Shown one piece after another: positions 36,591-45,973 of a DNA stretch of 64,000 nucleotides. A program made the position numbers and the translations under genes. The notes under the pieces were generated by a model. That model saw only the letters and a program-made list of their open reading frames with translations, was not told where the DNA came from and did not search any database. The stretch covers positions 123,887 through 187,886 of the forward strand of contig NZ_JAFHKK010000002.1 in NCBI RefSeq assembly GCF_016937535.1, written 5' to 3'. The stretch is from Sulfurospirillum tamanense (GTDB lineage: Bacteria > Campylobacterota > Campylobacteria > Campylobacterales > Campylobacteraceae). Numbering within the stretch: position 1 is the stretch's first letter; each line of letters opens with the position of its first letter.

Positions 36591-37817
36591 TTAGCTGGGG
36601 CAAAGGGCGTAAAACTCCTCGGGAAACGCGTGGATGTAGCTCACCGCCATGTCTGCCACTGCGGGCGCAAAAACACAGATTGTTTTTCCATTCATGGTCA
36701 TGCTAATCTCCAAAAGCAAGTCAATGTCGCTGCGTTTTCCTCGGCCGTTAAGCACTTTTGCCAAAATGCGATCCATCCAACCTGTGCCCTCGCGACAGGG
36801 CGTGCACTGGCCACAGGATTCATGGTGGTAGAATTCTAGCAGATTTTTCATCGCTTTGGGGATGCTCACGGTCTCGTCCATGATAATCATACCCCCTGTA
36901 CCAAGGGTAGAGTTGCTACATTTTAAGGATTCATAATCTAGCGTCACATTAGGAATGTGTTGGCCTTTTAAAATGGAACACGATGAGCCTCCAGGAACAA
37001 TGGCTTTGAGGGCTTTTCCCTCTTTCACGCCCCCGCCAATTTCGTCCAAAAACCACTGCATAGAGGTGCCAAAAGCCAGTTCGTAGATGCCAGGGTTTGT
37101 GACGTGACCGCTAAGGCCAAAGAGCATGGTGCCTGGACTTTGGGGGGTGCCAAAAGCGCGGTACGCCTCAAAGCCGTGTTCGATGATGTAGGGAACAGAA
37201 GCGATGGTTTCGACGTTATTGACGACCGCTGGGTGTCCAAAAAGCCACTCGGGTTCTTTGGTGTGGGGTTTGAGTCTTGGGTGCCCACGCTTGCCTTCTA
37301 AAGACTCAAGCAGGGCAGTTTTTTCGCCACAAATGTACGCTCCTGCGCCTCTGTGCAAGGTGATGTCTAGCCTTTTTCCAAGCAAGCCAGCCCCATACGC
37401 CTCTTTGAGCGCTGTTTCAAAGCGTGCCGCCCAAAAGTGGTATTCACCCCGAATGTACACATACGCGTGCTTTACATGTAAAGCGTACGCACTCGCGATC
37501 ATGCCCTCAATCAGCAAGTGGGGGTCGTATTCCAAGATTTGGCGGTCTTTAAAGGTGCCTGGTTCACTCTCATCGGCGTTGACGACGAGGTAGCGTGGTT
37601 TGTCATCAAGGGGTGGCATAAGGAGCCACTTTTCACCCGTGGGAGAACCCCCGCCCCCTTTGCCCCGCAGACCGCTTTTAACCACCTCTTCTGTGACCGC
37701 TTCAGGGGTCAGGGAAAAGAGTCTGGGCAAAGAACCGTAGCGTCCATTGGCTTTTGCTATGTCTAGGGTGTGTGCACCGGGGATGGAAAACAAGCGGCTA
37801 ATAAGTGAACATCTCAT
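36591..37817 (-). CDS. nuoF: NADH-quinone oxidoreductase subunit F
   Basis: Flavoprotein that oxidises NADH. 408 residues. The FMN-binding segment is LRGKGGGGSPTGEKW (usually GGAGFPTG), the NADH/FMN region has LVVNADESEPGTFKDR, and ESCGQCTPCREGTGWM binds the N3 [4Fe-4S] cluster. Many Campylobacterota replace NuoE and NuoF with unrelated proteins; here both are present and seem to keep the NADH-binding elements, so NADH may be a real donor. A CTTTACATGTAAAG palindrome with extended symmetry lies inside the gene at 37469-37484, read as ALHVK. Confidence 0.95.
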   Translation of the reverse strand: MRCSLISRLFSIPGAHTLDIAKANGRYGSLPRLFSLTPEAVTEEVVKSGLRGKGGGGSPTGEKWLLMPPLDDKPRYLVVNADESEPGTFKDRQILEYDPHLLIEGMIASAYALHVKHAYVYIRGEYHFWAARFETALKEAYGAGLLGKRLDITLHRGAGAYICGEKTALLESLEGKRGHPRLKPHTKEPEWLFGHPAVVNNVETIASVPYIIEHGFEAYRAFGTPQSPGTMLFGLSGHVTNPGIYELAFGTSMQWFLDEIGGGVKEGKALKAIVPGGSSCSILKGQHIPNVTLDYESLKCSNSTLGTGGMIIMDETVSIPKAMKNLLEFYHHESCGQCTPCREGTGWMDRILAKVLNGRGKRSDIDLLLEISMTMNGKTICVFAPAVADMAVSYIHAFPEEFYALCPS

Positions 37818-38290
37818 GAACGAAGCTCCTCTAGTAAAGCGCTCAGGGTGGCTTCACTGACGCTTTCGTAGTAGGTGGTGTCGATGCACACGCAAGGTGC
37901 CCCACCACACGCCCCTAAACACTCTACCTGGGTGAGGGTGAAGCGTCCATCGGGTGTGGTTTGACCGCAGGTGATGCCCAGTGTTTTTTCAAGGTAGGCA
38001 AGGATGCTCTCACTCCCTCCAAGCATGCAGGAAAGCGTTTTGCACACTTGAATATGGTGCGTGCCAATGGGCTTAAAATGAAACATGGTGTAAAAAGAAG
38101 CCACACTGTACACTTCCGTGGGGGTGATGGAGAGTTTTTGGGCGAGGTATTCCATGGCTTCGGAGGAAACCCACCCTTCTTGTTCTTGCACCATCCACAA
38201 AACAGGTAGCATTAACGCCCGAAGGGAAGGGTAGCGGGTGCGCAGGTGTTCAAATTTGGTCTCATTTTCTGGGGTAAGGGAAAAACTCAT
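37814..38290 (-). CDS. nuoE: NADH-quinone oxidoreductase subunit E
   Basis: 158 residues from the ATG at 38290 ([17 protein letters not shown]). The N-terminal extension in the frame lies inside nuoCD and is not expected to be coding. The [2Fe-2S] (N1a) cysteines are in CKTLSC and CLGACGGAPCV. It forms the NADH-oxidising module with NuoF and NuoG. It overlaps nuoF and nuoCD by four bases each. Confidence 0.94.
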   Translation of the reverse strand: MSFSLTPENETKFEHLRTRYPSLRALMLPVLWMVQEQEGWVSSEAMEYLAQKLSITPTEVYSVASFYTMFHFKPIGTHHIQVCKTLSCMLGGSESILAYLEKTLGITCGQTTPDGRFTLTQVECLGACGGAPCVCIDTTYYESVSEATLSALLEELRS

Positions 38291-39930
38291 CGGTCTAATT
38301 CTCCTGCGACAATATTTAGACTCCCCAATGCCAACACCGCATCGGCGATCATCCCGCCTTCGATGAGGTGGGGCAAGGCCGCCATGGCGGGAAAACAAGG
38401 CGGGCGTACTTTGACTTTTCGAGGGGTGCCACTTCCATCGCTGTGGATAAAAAATCCCAACTCTCCGTTGGCTCCTTCGATAGCGCGGTAGTACTCTTTG
38501 GGCGGTACATGTACGCCCTCATACACGAGCTTGAAATGGTTCATGACCCCTTCGATGGTGGTGTACACCTCTTGTTTTGAAGGCAAGGTCACGGAGCGCA
38601 CATCCGCACACACGGGCCCACCAGGAAGCTGTTTAAGGGCTTGGCGGATGATAGAGGCACTTTGGGCAATTTCTTCAAAACGCACCATGGTGCGGTCATA
38701 CACATCCCCTACGCTCCCTACTGGAATCTCAAAATCAAAACGCTCATATACCGAATAGGGTGCCACGGAACGCAGGTCGTACGCCACGCCACATGCGCGC
38801 AAATTCGGCCCTGTGAGGCCGTAATTTAACGCATCTTTGGCAGAGATAACCCCTATGTTTTGGGTGCGGTCGTGAAAGATGCGGTTGTGGGTGATAAGTC
38901 CTAGGGTGTCAGAAACACCTGCTTCGATTTCTCTCAAACACGCTTCCACATCCGCTTCAAACCCCTCGTACGTATCATGGGCCATGCCGCCGATGCGCAT
39001 GAACGAGTTGGTGAGTCTGGCACCTGTAAGTTTGGAAAAGAGGGTGTAGACTTTTTCGCGCGGGTTGTATAGGTACCAGTAATTCGTCAGCGCGCCCATG
39101 TCCACAAGACCCGCGGCGAGGCAAACGAGGTGGTCGATGATACGGCTAAGTTCCCCTAAGATGACCCGCAAATACTCTCCCCGTTCGGGCAAGGTGAGCC
39201 CCAGCATGCCTTCTACCGTGTGCGCAAAAGCGATGTTATTTAAGATGGCGGAACAGTAATTAAGGCGGTCGGTGTAGGGGATGATTTGATTATAGGTGTG
39301 GTTTTCACAGGATTTTTCAAACCCACGGTGCAAATAGCCAATCTCACACACCGCCGCGCGGATAGTTTCGCCGTGCAAAGCCACAAGGGTGCGGATGGTT
39401 CCGTGGGTGGCAGGGTGCGCGGGCCCGAGGTTTAAAAAGTTAAACTCTTTAAATGAAGGGAGTTTATGGTGCGCTAAACGCAGGTGCATTTGGTCCATCA
39501 AATCATCGGTCGTTTCACACCACTGCCCTTGGGTGATGGGATAATCCTTGCGCAAAGGATGGCCCTTAAATTGGTGGTGGTTGAGGATGCGTCTGAGGTT
39601 GGGGTGGCCTTCAAAGGCAACGCCGTACTGGTCCCACACTTCCCGTTCTGCCCAATTGGCGCTGTGGTAAAGGTGGCACAAGCTTGGTACGCGCTCTTGC
39701 ACCCACAGTTTTAGGGTGATGGGTTCAGGGGTGGTGAGGTTGCGAAAAAGATAAATGAGGGCGAAGCGTTTGGGAGTGTCGGGAAGTCCTAGGTAGTCTA
39801 TGGCGGTGATGTCCAGCAAGAGTTCGTAACCTAAGGTTTCTTTTAAGTGCGTTGCAATCTCCACAAGGGAAGCGTGTTCAACTTCATAGGCCCCGTTGGT
39901 GTCTTTGGGTAAAGAGGCGAGTTCAACCAT
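38287..39930 (-). CDS. nuoCD: NADH-quinone oxidoreductase fused subunit C/D
   Basis: 547 residues. The N-terminal NuoC part covers about residues 1-155 with [33 protein letters not shown]. The NuoD part starts with [24 protein letters not shown] near 165 and carries the quinone-site histidine region and the [14 protein letters not shown] motif. The fusion is known from E. coli but most relatives in this phylum have separate nuoC and nuoD. I start at the ATG (39930), not the TTG before it, because AAAGGA lies seven bases upstream. Confidence 0.96.
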   Translation of the reverse strand: MVELASLPKDTNGAYEVEHASLVEIATHLKETLGYELLLDITAIDYLGLPDTPKRFALIYLFRNLTTPEPITLKLWVQERVPSLCHLYHSANWAEREVWDQYGVAFEGHPNLRRILNHHQFKGHPLRKDYPITQGQWCETTDDLMDQMHLRLAHHKLPSFKEFNFLNLGPAHPATHGTIRTLVALHGETIRAAVCEIGYLHRGFEKSCENHTYNQIIPYTDRLNYCSAILNNIAFAHTVEGMLGLTLPERGEYLRVILGELSRIIDHLVCLAAGLVDMGALTNYWYLYNPREKVYTLFSKLTGARLTNSFMRIGGMAHDTYEGFEADVEACLREIEAGVSDTLGLITHNRIFHDRTQNIGVISAKDALNYGLTGPNLRACGVAYDLRSVAPYSVYERFDFEIPVGSVGDVYDRTMVRFEEIAQSASIIRQALKQLPGGPVCADVRSVTLPSKQEVYTTIEGVMNHFKLVYEGVHVPPKEYYRAIEGANGELGFFIHSDGSGTPRKVKVRPPCFPAMAALPHLIEGGMIADAVLALGSLNIVAGELDR

Positions 39931-40444
39931 CAAGGCGTCCTTTAAAGGTGCGATTTACGCGGTCTTTGAGGATGGATTCTTGGGATTTTTGCAGGGCTTG
40001 GATACGCATGAGGCCGTCTAAAAAGGCTTCAGGACGGGGCGGACACCCTGCGACGTAGACGTCCACAGGAATCACTGCGTCGATGCCTTGAAGGGTAGTG
40101 TAGTTGTCGTAAAACCCGCCACTGCACGCGCACGCGCCCATACTGATGACCCATTTTGGCTCAGGCATTTGGTCGTAGATGCGCTTTAAGATGGGGGCTT
40201 GTTTGTAAGTGATGGTGCCCGCGACGACCATCAAATCCGCTTGGCGTGGGGAAAAGCGGACAACTTCGGCTCCAAAACGGGAGAGGTCATACTGGCTTGA
40301 CGCTGCGCTCATAAACTCGATAGCGCAACAGGCGGTCCCAAAAACATAAGGCCACATGGAAGACTCTCTTGCCCAGTTAATGGCCGTGTCTAGGCGCGTG
40401 GTGATGACGCTGTCTCCAAAGATGGCTTCTGCCCCTACTGCCAC
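39923..40444 (-). CDS. nuoB: NADH-quinone oxidoreductase subunit B
   Basis: 173 residues. Binds cluster N2 next to the quinone site: [10 protein letters not shown] with adjacent cysteines, then [13 protein letters not shown] and [14 protein letters not shown]. The start is GTG at 40444, overlapping nuoA by ten bases. The conserved [25 protein letters not shown] is intact. Confidence 0.96.
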   Translation of the reverse strand: MAVGAEAIFGDSVITTRLDTAINWARESSMWPYVFGTACCAIEFMSAASSQYDLSRFGAEVVRFSPRQADLMVVAGTITYKQAPILKRIYDQMPEPKWVISMGACACSGGFYDNYTTLQGIDAVIPVDVYVAGCPPRPEAFLDGLMRIQALQKSQESILKDRVNRTFKGRLDG

Positions 40445-40797
40445 GATAGAGCCTTTTTCCAGTACACGTACACCAAGCCCACCAATAGCATCCCGATAAA
40501 GGCAAACATTTCAAAAAGTCCAGAGGTGCCAAGGGTGCGCAAATTCACGGCCCATGGGAACATAAACGTCACCTCAATGGCGAAAATAACATACAAAATA
40601 GCCACGAGGTAAAACCGCACGCCAACAGGCGCATTGGGCTTGCCACAGGGTGCCGTAACACCGCTTTCGTAGGTGAGGTTTTTAGCTTGGTTACCCGTGG
40701 AGCGCGGGCCGAGCTTTTGGGTGGCAAGAAAGAGGGCAGGAAACAACAGGACAAGGAAGAAAAGGGAAAGAGAAGCAAGAAGCAGTTCTGGGGACAT
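40435..40797 (-). CDS. nuoA: NADH-quinone oxidoreductase subunit A
   Basis: 120 residues, three transmembrane helices. [42 protein letters not shown] is the NuoA signature, with the membrane Glu. First gene of the minus-strand nuo operon (A-B-CD-E-F-regulator). Its promoter should lie in the 259-base divergent gap to 41057. Confidence 0.95.
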   Translation of the reverse strand: MSPELLLASLSLFFLVLLFPALFLATQKLGPRSTGNQAKNLTYESGVTAPCGKPNAPVGVRFYLVAILYVIFAIEVTFMFPWAVNLRTLGTSGLFEMFAFIGMLLVGLVYVYWKKALSWQ

Positions 40798-40915
40798 GCA
40801 AATTCTTTTTTGTGTGATTTTGTGAAATCATGGTATCACAGGGTACTTAAAGGGGATGTAAAACAGAAAGATTGATTATCGGGTTTTAGAAAATGTCATT
40901 ATGCTTTTCAAAGGG

Positions 40916-40925
40916 TTACATGTAA
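40916..40925. repeat. Iterated palindrome TTACATGTAA in the nuoA divergent region
   Basis: A perfect 10-base copy about midway in the 259-base gap between nuoA and the L,D-transpeptidase-fold gene. It could affect both promoters, but copies this common in coding DNA argue against a specific operator. Confidence 0.9.
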
Positions 40926-40979
40926 AGGTCAAAAAGACCTATTTTCCCCTACAAAAACCAACTATAAGTGAATTTTTTC

Positions 40980-40985
40980 TATAAT
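40980..40985 (+). promoter_or_regulatory. Probable -10 box for the plus-strand cell-wall gene
   Basis: TATAAT preceded by a T-rich stretch (GAATTTTTTC), the usual form of promoters in this phylum, which often lack a -35 box. About 70 bases before the start at 41057. Confidence 0.55.
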
Positions 40986-41056
40986 ATCACCTTTTATGCC
41001 AAAGGCTCTTGTGTGACACGTTTTGCAGGAGCTGTTAAATCCCAAAACCATAAGGA

Positions 41057-42028
41057 ATGTCGGTGTTTAGAGTATTGTTGATTAGTAGTATTGTGTGGGC
41101 ACATCTTTGGGCGATTCCTTTAGTGGAAACCTATCGTACGCAAGGGGTTGCTGCCCTTGAAAAGCAAGCAGAAGAAGTGTTGCAAAGCCGTGCGTATTGG
41201 GATGCTTTTATTGGCGAAAAAGATGTTTCGCTAGGGTATTATGAGCGTGAGCCTATGTTGGTGTTGGTGGATAAAACGGCCGACACACTCAAGGTTTTTG
41301 AGTTTGAAAAAGGCAATCCTGTGTTGCAAATGCAGCATCCTGTTATCACCGGCATCGGGGGAGACAAGCAGCGCGAGGGTGACTTGAAAACCCCCGTAGG
41401 CGTGTATGAAGTGGTGCGCCGTTTTGTGCCAAGCGACCCTTTTTACGGGCAGATTGCTTTTGCCCTTTCTTATCCTAACATCATGGATAAGCGCATGGGA
41501 AAAGACGGTTATGGGATTTGGATTCACGGTCATCCCCTCAACAGTGCCCAGCGGTACGACCAAAACACGCGCGGCTGTGTGGTTATGACTAATGATTTGT
41601 TGGATATTTTTGACGCCAAAGTGCAAGAGAAAAAAACCCTCACATTGATTTCAGAAGCGGGCGAGCCTAAAGTTGAGAAAGAAACCATCGTAGCATTGTT
41701 GACGCAGGTGTTTGAGTGGCGCAATGCCTGGAAATACAGCGATGTAAACCGCTATATGACTTTTTACCATGAAGATTTTAGGCGGTTTGACGGGATGCGC
41801 TTGGAAGAGTTTACCCGCATGAAACGCACGATTTTTTCACGCAACGAAGACAAAATGATTTTGTTTAATGATTTGGCTGTTGTCCCTTATCCTAACGAAG
41901 AAGGACGCCCATTGTTTCGTGTTTCTTACCATCAAACTTACGAAACAAAAAACTACCAACATCGGGGCAACAAAGAAATTTACGTGGATTTTTCAAACAA
42001 TCAAATGAAAATACTAGTCGAACGCTAA
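41057..42028 (+). CDS. L,D-transpeptidase-fold peptidoglycan enzyme, Pgp2/Csd6-like L,D-carboxypeptidase
   Basis: 323 residues. A signal peptide (VFRVLLISSIVWAHLWA) is followed by a helical part and a YkuD domain (about residues 70-205). Its catalytic motif is the histidine of IHGHPLNS and the cysteine of TRGCVVM. Residues about 215-323 form an NTF2-like domain (WKYSDVNRYMTFYHEDFRRF and so on). YkuD plus NTF2 is the architecture of Campylobacter Pgp2 and Helicobacter Csd6, which trim peptidoglycan tetrapeptides and make the cell helical. I infer a role in cell shape; true transpeptidase activity cannot be excluded. Confidence 0.9.
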   Translation: MSVFRVLLISSIVWAHLWAIPLVETYRTQGVAALEKQAEEVLQSRAYWDAFIGEKDVSLGYYEREPMLVLVDKTADTLKVFEFEKGNPVLQMQHPVITGIGGDKQREGDLKTPVGVYEVVRRFVPSDPFYGQIAFALSYPNIMDKRMGKDGYGIWIHGHPLNSAQRYDQNTRGCVVMTNDLLDIFDAKVQEKKTLTLISEAGEPKVEKETIVALLTQVFEWRNAWKYSDVNRYMTFYHEDFRRFDGMRLEEFTRMKRTIFSRNEDKMILFNDLAVVPYPNEEGRPLFRVSYHQTYETKNYQHRGNKEIYVDFSNNQMKILVER

Positions 42029-42037
42029 GGAGAAACT

Positions 42038-42274
42038 GTGGAAGATAAAGAAAGTGTAAGAGAAGAGCTAAAAAAATTCGCACAGGTACGTACAGCCTTT
42101 TTGGACCATTTGGACGCTACCTTGCCTAAAGACCCCAGCGGCCTAGGATTTGATTTCTCACAAGCGCCGACTTTGGATGCCAAGGCGGTTTACGAACACT
42201 TTTACAAGCTAGATTATCAAGCGCGAAAATGTGCCGCTATACTGATTCGGACGTATGACTTAAGCCCGAGCTAA
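42038..42274 (+). CDS. Conserved-looking small protein of unknown function
   Basis: 78 residues with a GTG start after AAGGAG. No signal peptide or membrane segment. Mostly helical and charged (EELKKFAQVRTAFLDHLDATLPKDPSG, then YEHFYKLDYQARKCAAILIRTYDL). I do not recognise a family. It lies ten bases after the L,D-carboxypeptidase gene and overlaps alr by one base, so it is in the same operon. Confidence 0.8.
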   Translation: MEDKESVREELKKFAQVRTAFLDHLDATLPKDPSGLGFDFSQAPTLDAKAVYEHFYKLDYQARKCAAILIRTYDLSPS

Positions 42275-43311
42275 TGGCGCGCATTACCCTCAATTTTCAC
42301 CATTACCGCCACAATTTAGAGCTTTTGGCTAGTAAATGTGGTGACATGAAAAAGCTCATGGTGGTGTTAAAAAACAATGCCTACGGGCACGGTATTAGTC
42401 AGATGGCGCCTCTTGCGGCAGCGGTAGGTGTGCGGTATGCGGCAGTAAAAGATTGCGCGGAGGGATTGAAGATCGAAGGATTGTTTGAGCGCGTATTGGT
42501 GCTTTCTGATCTCCCAAATTCCTCCGCATGCGGCGCATTGGCCTTTGCGATTCACTCCATGGAAAGCCTCGAAGCGGTTCCTTCTGGCACGGTGGTGCAC
42601 CTAAACATTGATACAGGCATGCATCGCAATGGGATTTTTCCCTCTGAGCTTACGCGTGCCTTTGAGGTTATTGTACGGCACAATTTGGTGCTTGAGGGTG
42701 TGTTTACCCATTTTCACAGTGCTGATGTGTTGGGAAGTGATTACTTTGTGCAACGTGCACGCTTTGATGCCCTTAAAGACAACGTGCGTACTCTCGCAAC
42801 ACGACTTGGGTTGCCACTCCCGCTGTTTCATGCATGCAATTCGGCGGGATTATTGCGCCATAATGGCGCTTTTGATGACGATGTGGCGCGGGTGGGCATT
42901 TCAAGCTACGGCTACACGGACATGCCAAAATTGTTGGGTGCGTTTGATTTAAAGCCCGTGTTAGCACTGTGGGCAAAACGCATGAGTACGCGCACCTTGC
43001 ACAAAGGCCAAAAAGTAGGGTACGCGGGCATGTTTGAAGTGCCGCACACTATGGTTACTTCGACTTATGATGTGGGGTATGGGGACGGACTGTTTCGCTT
43101 TGATGGCACTAAAGAGGTGTTGCTTCAAGAGGGTCAGCCTCTGCTTGGTCGGGTCTCCATGGACAGCTTTAGTAGTGAGGGAGAAGCGGATGAAGTGTGT
43201 GTGTTTTCCGATGCCTTATCCATGGCGCAGGCGGCCAACACCATTACTTATGAGGTGCTTACGCGTCTTTCTCCGTGGCTATCGCGTGTCGTGATTGGTC
43301 GAGACGAGTAG
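42274..43311 (+). CDS. alr: Alanine racemase
   Basis: 345 residues. PLP enzyme that makes D-alanine for peptidoglycan. The lysine that binds PLP is in VVLKNNAYGHG near the N-terminus, and the second catalytic Tyr lies in KVGYAGMF. GYGDGLFR and GRVSMDSF are recognisable forms of the usual GYADGYPR and GRVSMDMF. It follows the L,D-carboxypeptidase operon, a sensible cell-wall grouping. Its 3' end overlaps the end of the facing GGDEF-like gene by 33 bases. Confidence 0.93.
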   Translation: MARITLNFHHYRHNLELLASKCGDMKKLMVVLKNNAYGHGISQMAPLAAAVGVRYAAVKDCAEGLKIEGLFERVLVLSDLPNSSACGALAFAIHSMESLEAVPSGTVVHLNIDTGMHRNGIFPSELTRAFEVIVRHNLVLEGVFTHFHSADVLGSDYFVQRARFDALKDNVRTLATRLGLPLPLFHACNSAGLLRHNGAFDDDVARVGISSYGYTDMPKLLGAFDLKPVLALWAKRMSTRTLHKGQKVGYAGMFEVPHTMVTSTYDVGYGDGLFRFDGTKEVLLQEGQPLLGRVSMDSFSSEGEADEVCVFSDALSMAQAANTITYEVLTRLSPWLSRVVIGRDE

Positions 43312-44517
43312 CTTTATTTCGGTTTTATCTCCCCCTTCTTTGTGCGCTTTTTCAAGAGCACTCTCTGCGCGTCTTCGGAAGCTTTCAATGGTGTCTTCTG
43401 GAGACATAAATGTCGTAATGCCAAAACTGCATGTAATTTTTCCCACCCCTTCAAAACGTTTTTTAGAGATAAGAAGGGCGAGTTTTTGCGAGAGAGCATT
43501 GGCGGATTGAAAGGGAATATCAGGTAAAACAATCGCAAAAATATTTTCATCCCACACGCCAAAAACATCCGTGTTGCGCAAACTTGCTTTAATGAGAGCT
43601 ACCAACTCTTTTTGAATTTCCAACGCTTTTTTCTGGGAAAGCATGCCTTGAAGGTTGGCGAAGTGGTCGATTCCAAATAGCAAGAGGGAGAGGTCAGTTT
43701 TGTGACGCTGGTTGCGTTTCATTTCATAAAGAATAATTTGACGCAATTTAAAGTTGGTAAAAATATTAAAACGCGGGTCTTCGTCAAGTTGTTGGTCAAC
43801 TTGTTGCTCACTGGCTCTTAAAATCGCCTCTTTTTTCTGAGCAACACTGAGGGCAAAGGCAATATTTTGAGCCAAAAACTTCAATGCCTCACTCTCCTTA
43901 AGAGAAGGGGTTGTGCCTTTTTGAAACACAGCACTTAGTATTCCTGAGGGTTTAAGTAAGTGTTCGGCTTTGAGTAAAGCAAAGTGTACGGCGTGGCCAC
44001 TAGGATGTAGCAGTAGAGTGTGCGACACTTCTTTTTTTTCATGAAAATTGAGCACCTCTTTTTCCAAGGGAGAATGGGGCGCTTGGTCTAAGAGCATGAG
44101 GGTTTGCGCTATGGGGTGTGTCTCGTTGAGTTGATAGAGTCGCTTGAGTGATTCAGACTGATACTGCATGATGACTAATTGTTCTAGTTTTAGGGCTTTG
44201 GCGACCATTTGCAAGCTTTTTTCAAGCCTTACATGTAAAGGTGCAGGGGAAAAAATAATCCCAACGATAGCCTCATGCAAACTAGCCTCTTTTTGAGGAG
44301 TAATTACTTCTTCTTGGTCTTTAGAAAGAAGGAAAAAAGCAATGCCCCCCAAAAAAACCAAAAGGCCAACCACCACCGCTCTTGCTCCAAGGTTTTCTCC
44401 AAGGGCAACAGAAAAAGGCATATTGGCATGAAAGAGGCTAATATCTACGACCAAATAAAGAACAATTGCTGCCAAAGTGGCAAAAATAACCGTACTTTTT
44501 GGATGCATTAATGTCAT
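43279..44517 (-). CDS. GGDEF-family membrane protein with degenerate active site
   Basis: 412 residues. Two N-terminal transmembrane helices ([22 protein letters not shown] and [17 protein letters not shown]) are followed by a GAF-like region (about 70-230) and a diguanylate-cyclase fold (about 250-400). The segment [16 protein letters not shown] corresponds to the start of the domain. Where GGDEF is expected the sequence is WDENI, so the catalytic residues are lost. The protein is therefore more likely a receptor or regulator than a c-di-GMP synthase. Overlaps htpX by four bases. Confidence 0.85.
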   Translation of the reverse strand: MTLMHPKSTVIFATLAAIVLYLVVDISLFHANMPFSVALGENLGARAVVVGLLVFLGGIAFFLLSKDQEEVITPQKEASLHEAIVGIIFSPAPLHVRLEKSLQMVAKALKLEQLVIMQYQSESLKRLYQLNETHPIAQTLMLLDQAPHSPLEKEVLNFHEKKEVSHTLLLHPSGHAVHFALLKAEHLLKPSGILSAVFQKGTTPSLKESEALKFLAQNIAFALSVAQKKEAILRASEQQVDQQLDEDPRFNIFTNFKLRQIILYEMKRNQRHKTDLSLLLFGIDHFANLQGMLSQKKALEIQKELVALIKASLRNTDVFGVWDENIFAIVLPDIPFQSANALSQKLALLISKKRFEGVGKITCSFGITTFMSPEDTIESFRRRAESALEKAHKEGGDKTEIKLLVSTNHDTR

Positions 44518-45362
44518 CTTTGGTGTTTGAGCTGTTCAAGGCGTGCGATGCGCTCTTGGGTGGAGGGATGGGTGGCAAACAAAGCGCCGAAGTCGATTTT
44601 TTTGCCCGCAAAGGGATTGATGATAAACATATGGGCACTTTGGGGTGTGGCCTCTTTGAGGGTGGTGCGACGGTTGTAGTTTTCCAGTTTGCTTAGTGCG
44701 CTTTGGAGCCATTCAGGATGGCCTGTTAGGCGTGCGGCTCCTGCGTCGGCAAGGTATTCGCGGTTGCGACTGATGGCCATTTGAATGACACTTGCGGCAA
44801 TGGGCAACAAGATAGCCATCAAAAACATGAGCGCGGGGTGCACATTGCGGTTGCCACTGCGCCCAAACATGGCACTAAATTGCATCATGTTGGCCAAGAT
44901 GGCAATGGCACCCGCCACGGTGGCTGCAACGGTGCCAATGAGGATGTCGTAATGGCGTACGTGGCTAAGTTCGTGCGCAAGCACGGCTTCGATTTCATTC
45001 TCATCGAGCAAATTTAGTAGCCCCTCGGTGACCGCCACTGCCGCATTGCTTGGATTGCGTCCTGTGGCAAAAGCGTTAGGGGTGGCGTCTTTGATGATGT
45101 AGACTTTTGGCATGGGCGTGTTGGAGCGTTCGCACAAGCGGCGTACAATGCGAAAAAGCCCGCTGGCTTGATGTTCGGTTACTTCAACGGCTTTAAAGTG
45201 GCGCAAGACGAGCTTGTCGGAGTAAAAGTAGCTAAAAAAATTCATCACCGTGGCAAAAATGAGTGCAAGCAACATGCCTTGTTGGCCACCAAAAAGACCG
45301 CCAATGACCACAAGAAGCAGGGTAAGCCCTATCATTAGTAGGGCGGTTTTTACGATTTCCAT
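44514..45362 (-). CDS. htpX: Zinc metalloprotease HtpX
   Basis: 282 residues, membrane protease of the M48 family involved in quality control of membrane proteins. N-terminal helices ([19 protein letters not shown]), the zinc motif HELSHVRH near residue 130, and a third ligand in the [13 protein letters not shown] segment. The C-terminus ends in [15 protein letters not shown], normal for HtpX. It overlaps the genes on both sides. Confidence 0.95.
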   Translation of the reverse strand: MEIVKTALLMIGLTLLLVVIGGLFGGQQGMLLALIFATVMNFFSYFYSDKLVLRHFKAVEVTEHQASGLFRIVRRLCERSNTPMPKVYIIKDATPNAFATGRNPSNAAVAVTEGLLNLLDENEIEAVLAHELSHVRHYDILIGTVAATVAGAIAILANMMQFSAMFGRSGNRNVHPALMFLMAILLPIAASVIQMAISRNREYLADAGAARLTGHPEWLQSALSKLENYNRRTTLKEATPQSAHMFIINPFAGKKIDFGALFATHPSTQERIARLEQLKHQR

Positions 45363-45733
45363 GTCACGATTCCTTCGGGCAAAATAGCCGCATCAACCCG
45401 CTTAAGGGCCGCAAGGGCAATGCCCTCTTCGCTGTCAATCATGAGGGCAATTTTGGCATCAAACAAATAGTGTTCGGCTAGCTCTTGAAGCTCTGGCACT
45501 AGATGGGAGGAGGCGATGAGTAAATGCGCCCCCGCGCCATTGCCAATAATAGCTTCAGTTGCAGCGCTTACATGTAAAGCAAAAGAGATGCGATTTTCCT
45601 GGCAATGCCAAATCAAATCGGGTGAATATTCAAACAAAACCGTGCTTCCTGCAGGAGTTAGCACAATTTCATCAGCAGTCTCAATGGGGTACAAGGGCTC
45701 AAAAGGAACCAAACGGTGACCGATTAAAAGCAT
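45350..45733 (-). CDS. Conserved-type hypothetical protein
   Basis: 127 residues, soluble, no signal peptide. Repeated alternating beta and alpha pattern ([63 protein letters not shown]), suggesting a small alpha/beta fold. I cannot name a family. It overlaps htpX by 13 bases and sits ten bases after the PP0621-like gene, so it belongs to the rsmG-to-GGDEF operon. TTACATGTAA at 45568 is read as ALHVS. Confidence 0.75.
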   Translation of the reverse strand: MLLIGHRLVPFEPLYPIETADEIVLTPAGSTVLFEYSPDLIWHCQENRISFALHVSAATEAIIGNGAGAHLLIASSHLVPELQELAEHYLFDAKIALMIDSEEGIALAALKRVDAAILPEGIVTWKS

Positions 45734-45742
45734 GGAGTCTCC

Positions 45743-45973
45743 TTAAACGTTAGCACATTCGCGAGAGCAAAAAAACTGCCCTTCTTTAATGATGGCATCT
45801 TTGTCACTCACAAAGGTAGAGCACTTGGCGCATTCTAACATGGTTTCCCCTTGAAGCTTTTTAGGTTTTTTGGGTTTACGCAAAGGGGCTTCGCCGTTGG
45901 TGCGGGCCATTTTAAAAAAGAAAAAATAGATGAGAAACAAGACGGCAACAAGGCCTAAAATTTTTAAAATCAC
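45743..45973 (-). CDS. Small zinc-binding-type membrane protein (PP0621-like)
   Basis: 76 residues with a GTG start overlapping the rsmG stop. One transmembrane helix (ILKILGLVAVLFLIYFFFF) then a basic linker (LRKPKKPKKLQGE). Two cysteine pairs, ECAKC and CSREC, make a likely zinc site. This matches the small PP0621-family proteins; function unknown. Confidence 0.75.
   Translation of the reverse strand: MILKILGLVAVLFLIYFFFFKMARTNGEAPLRKPKKPKKLQGETMLECAKCSTFVSDKDAIIKEGQFFCSRECANV

Noticed and set aside
36591..40797. nuoA-F as a separate, unrelated hydrogenase or formate complex
   Set aside because: NuoE, NuoF, CD, B and A all show complex I signatures and no catalytic hydrogenase CxxC pairs; together with nuoG-N they make one complete set.
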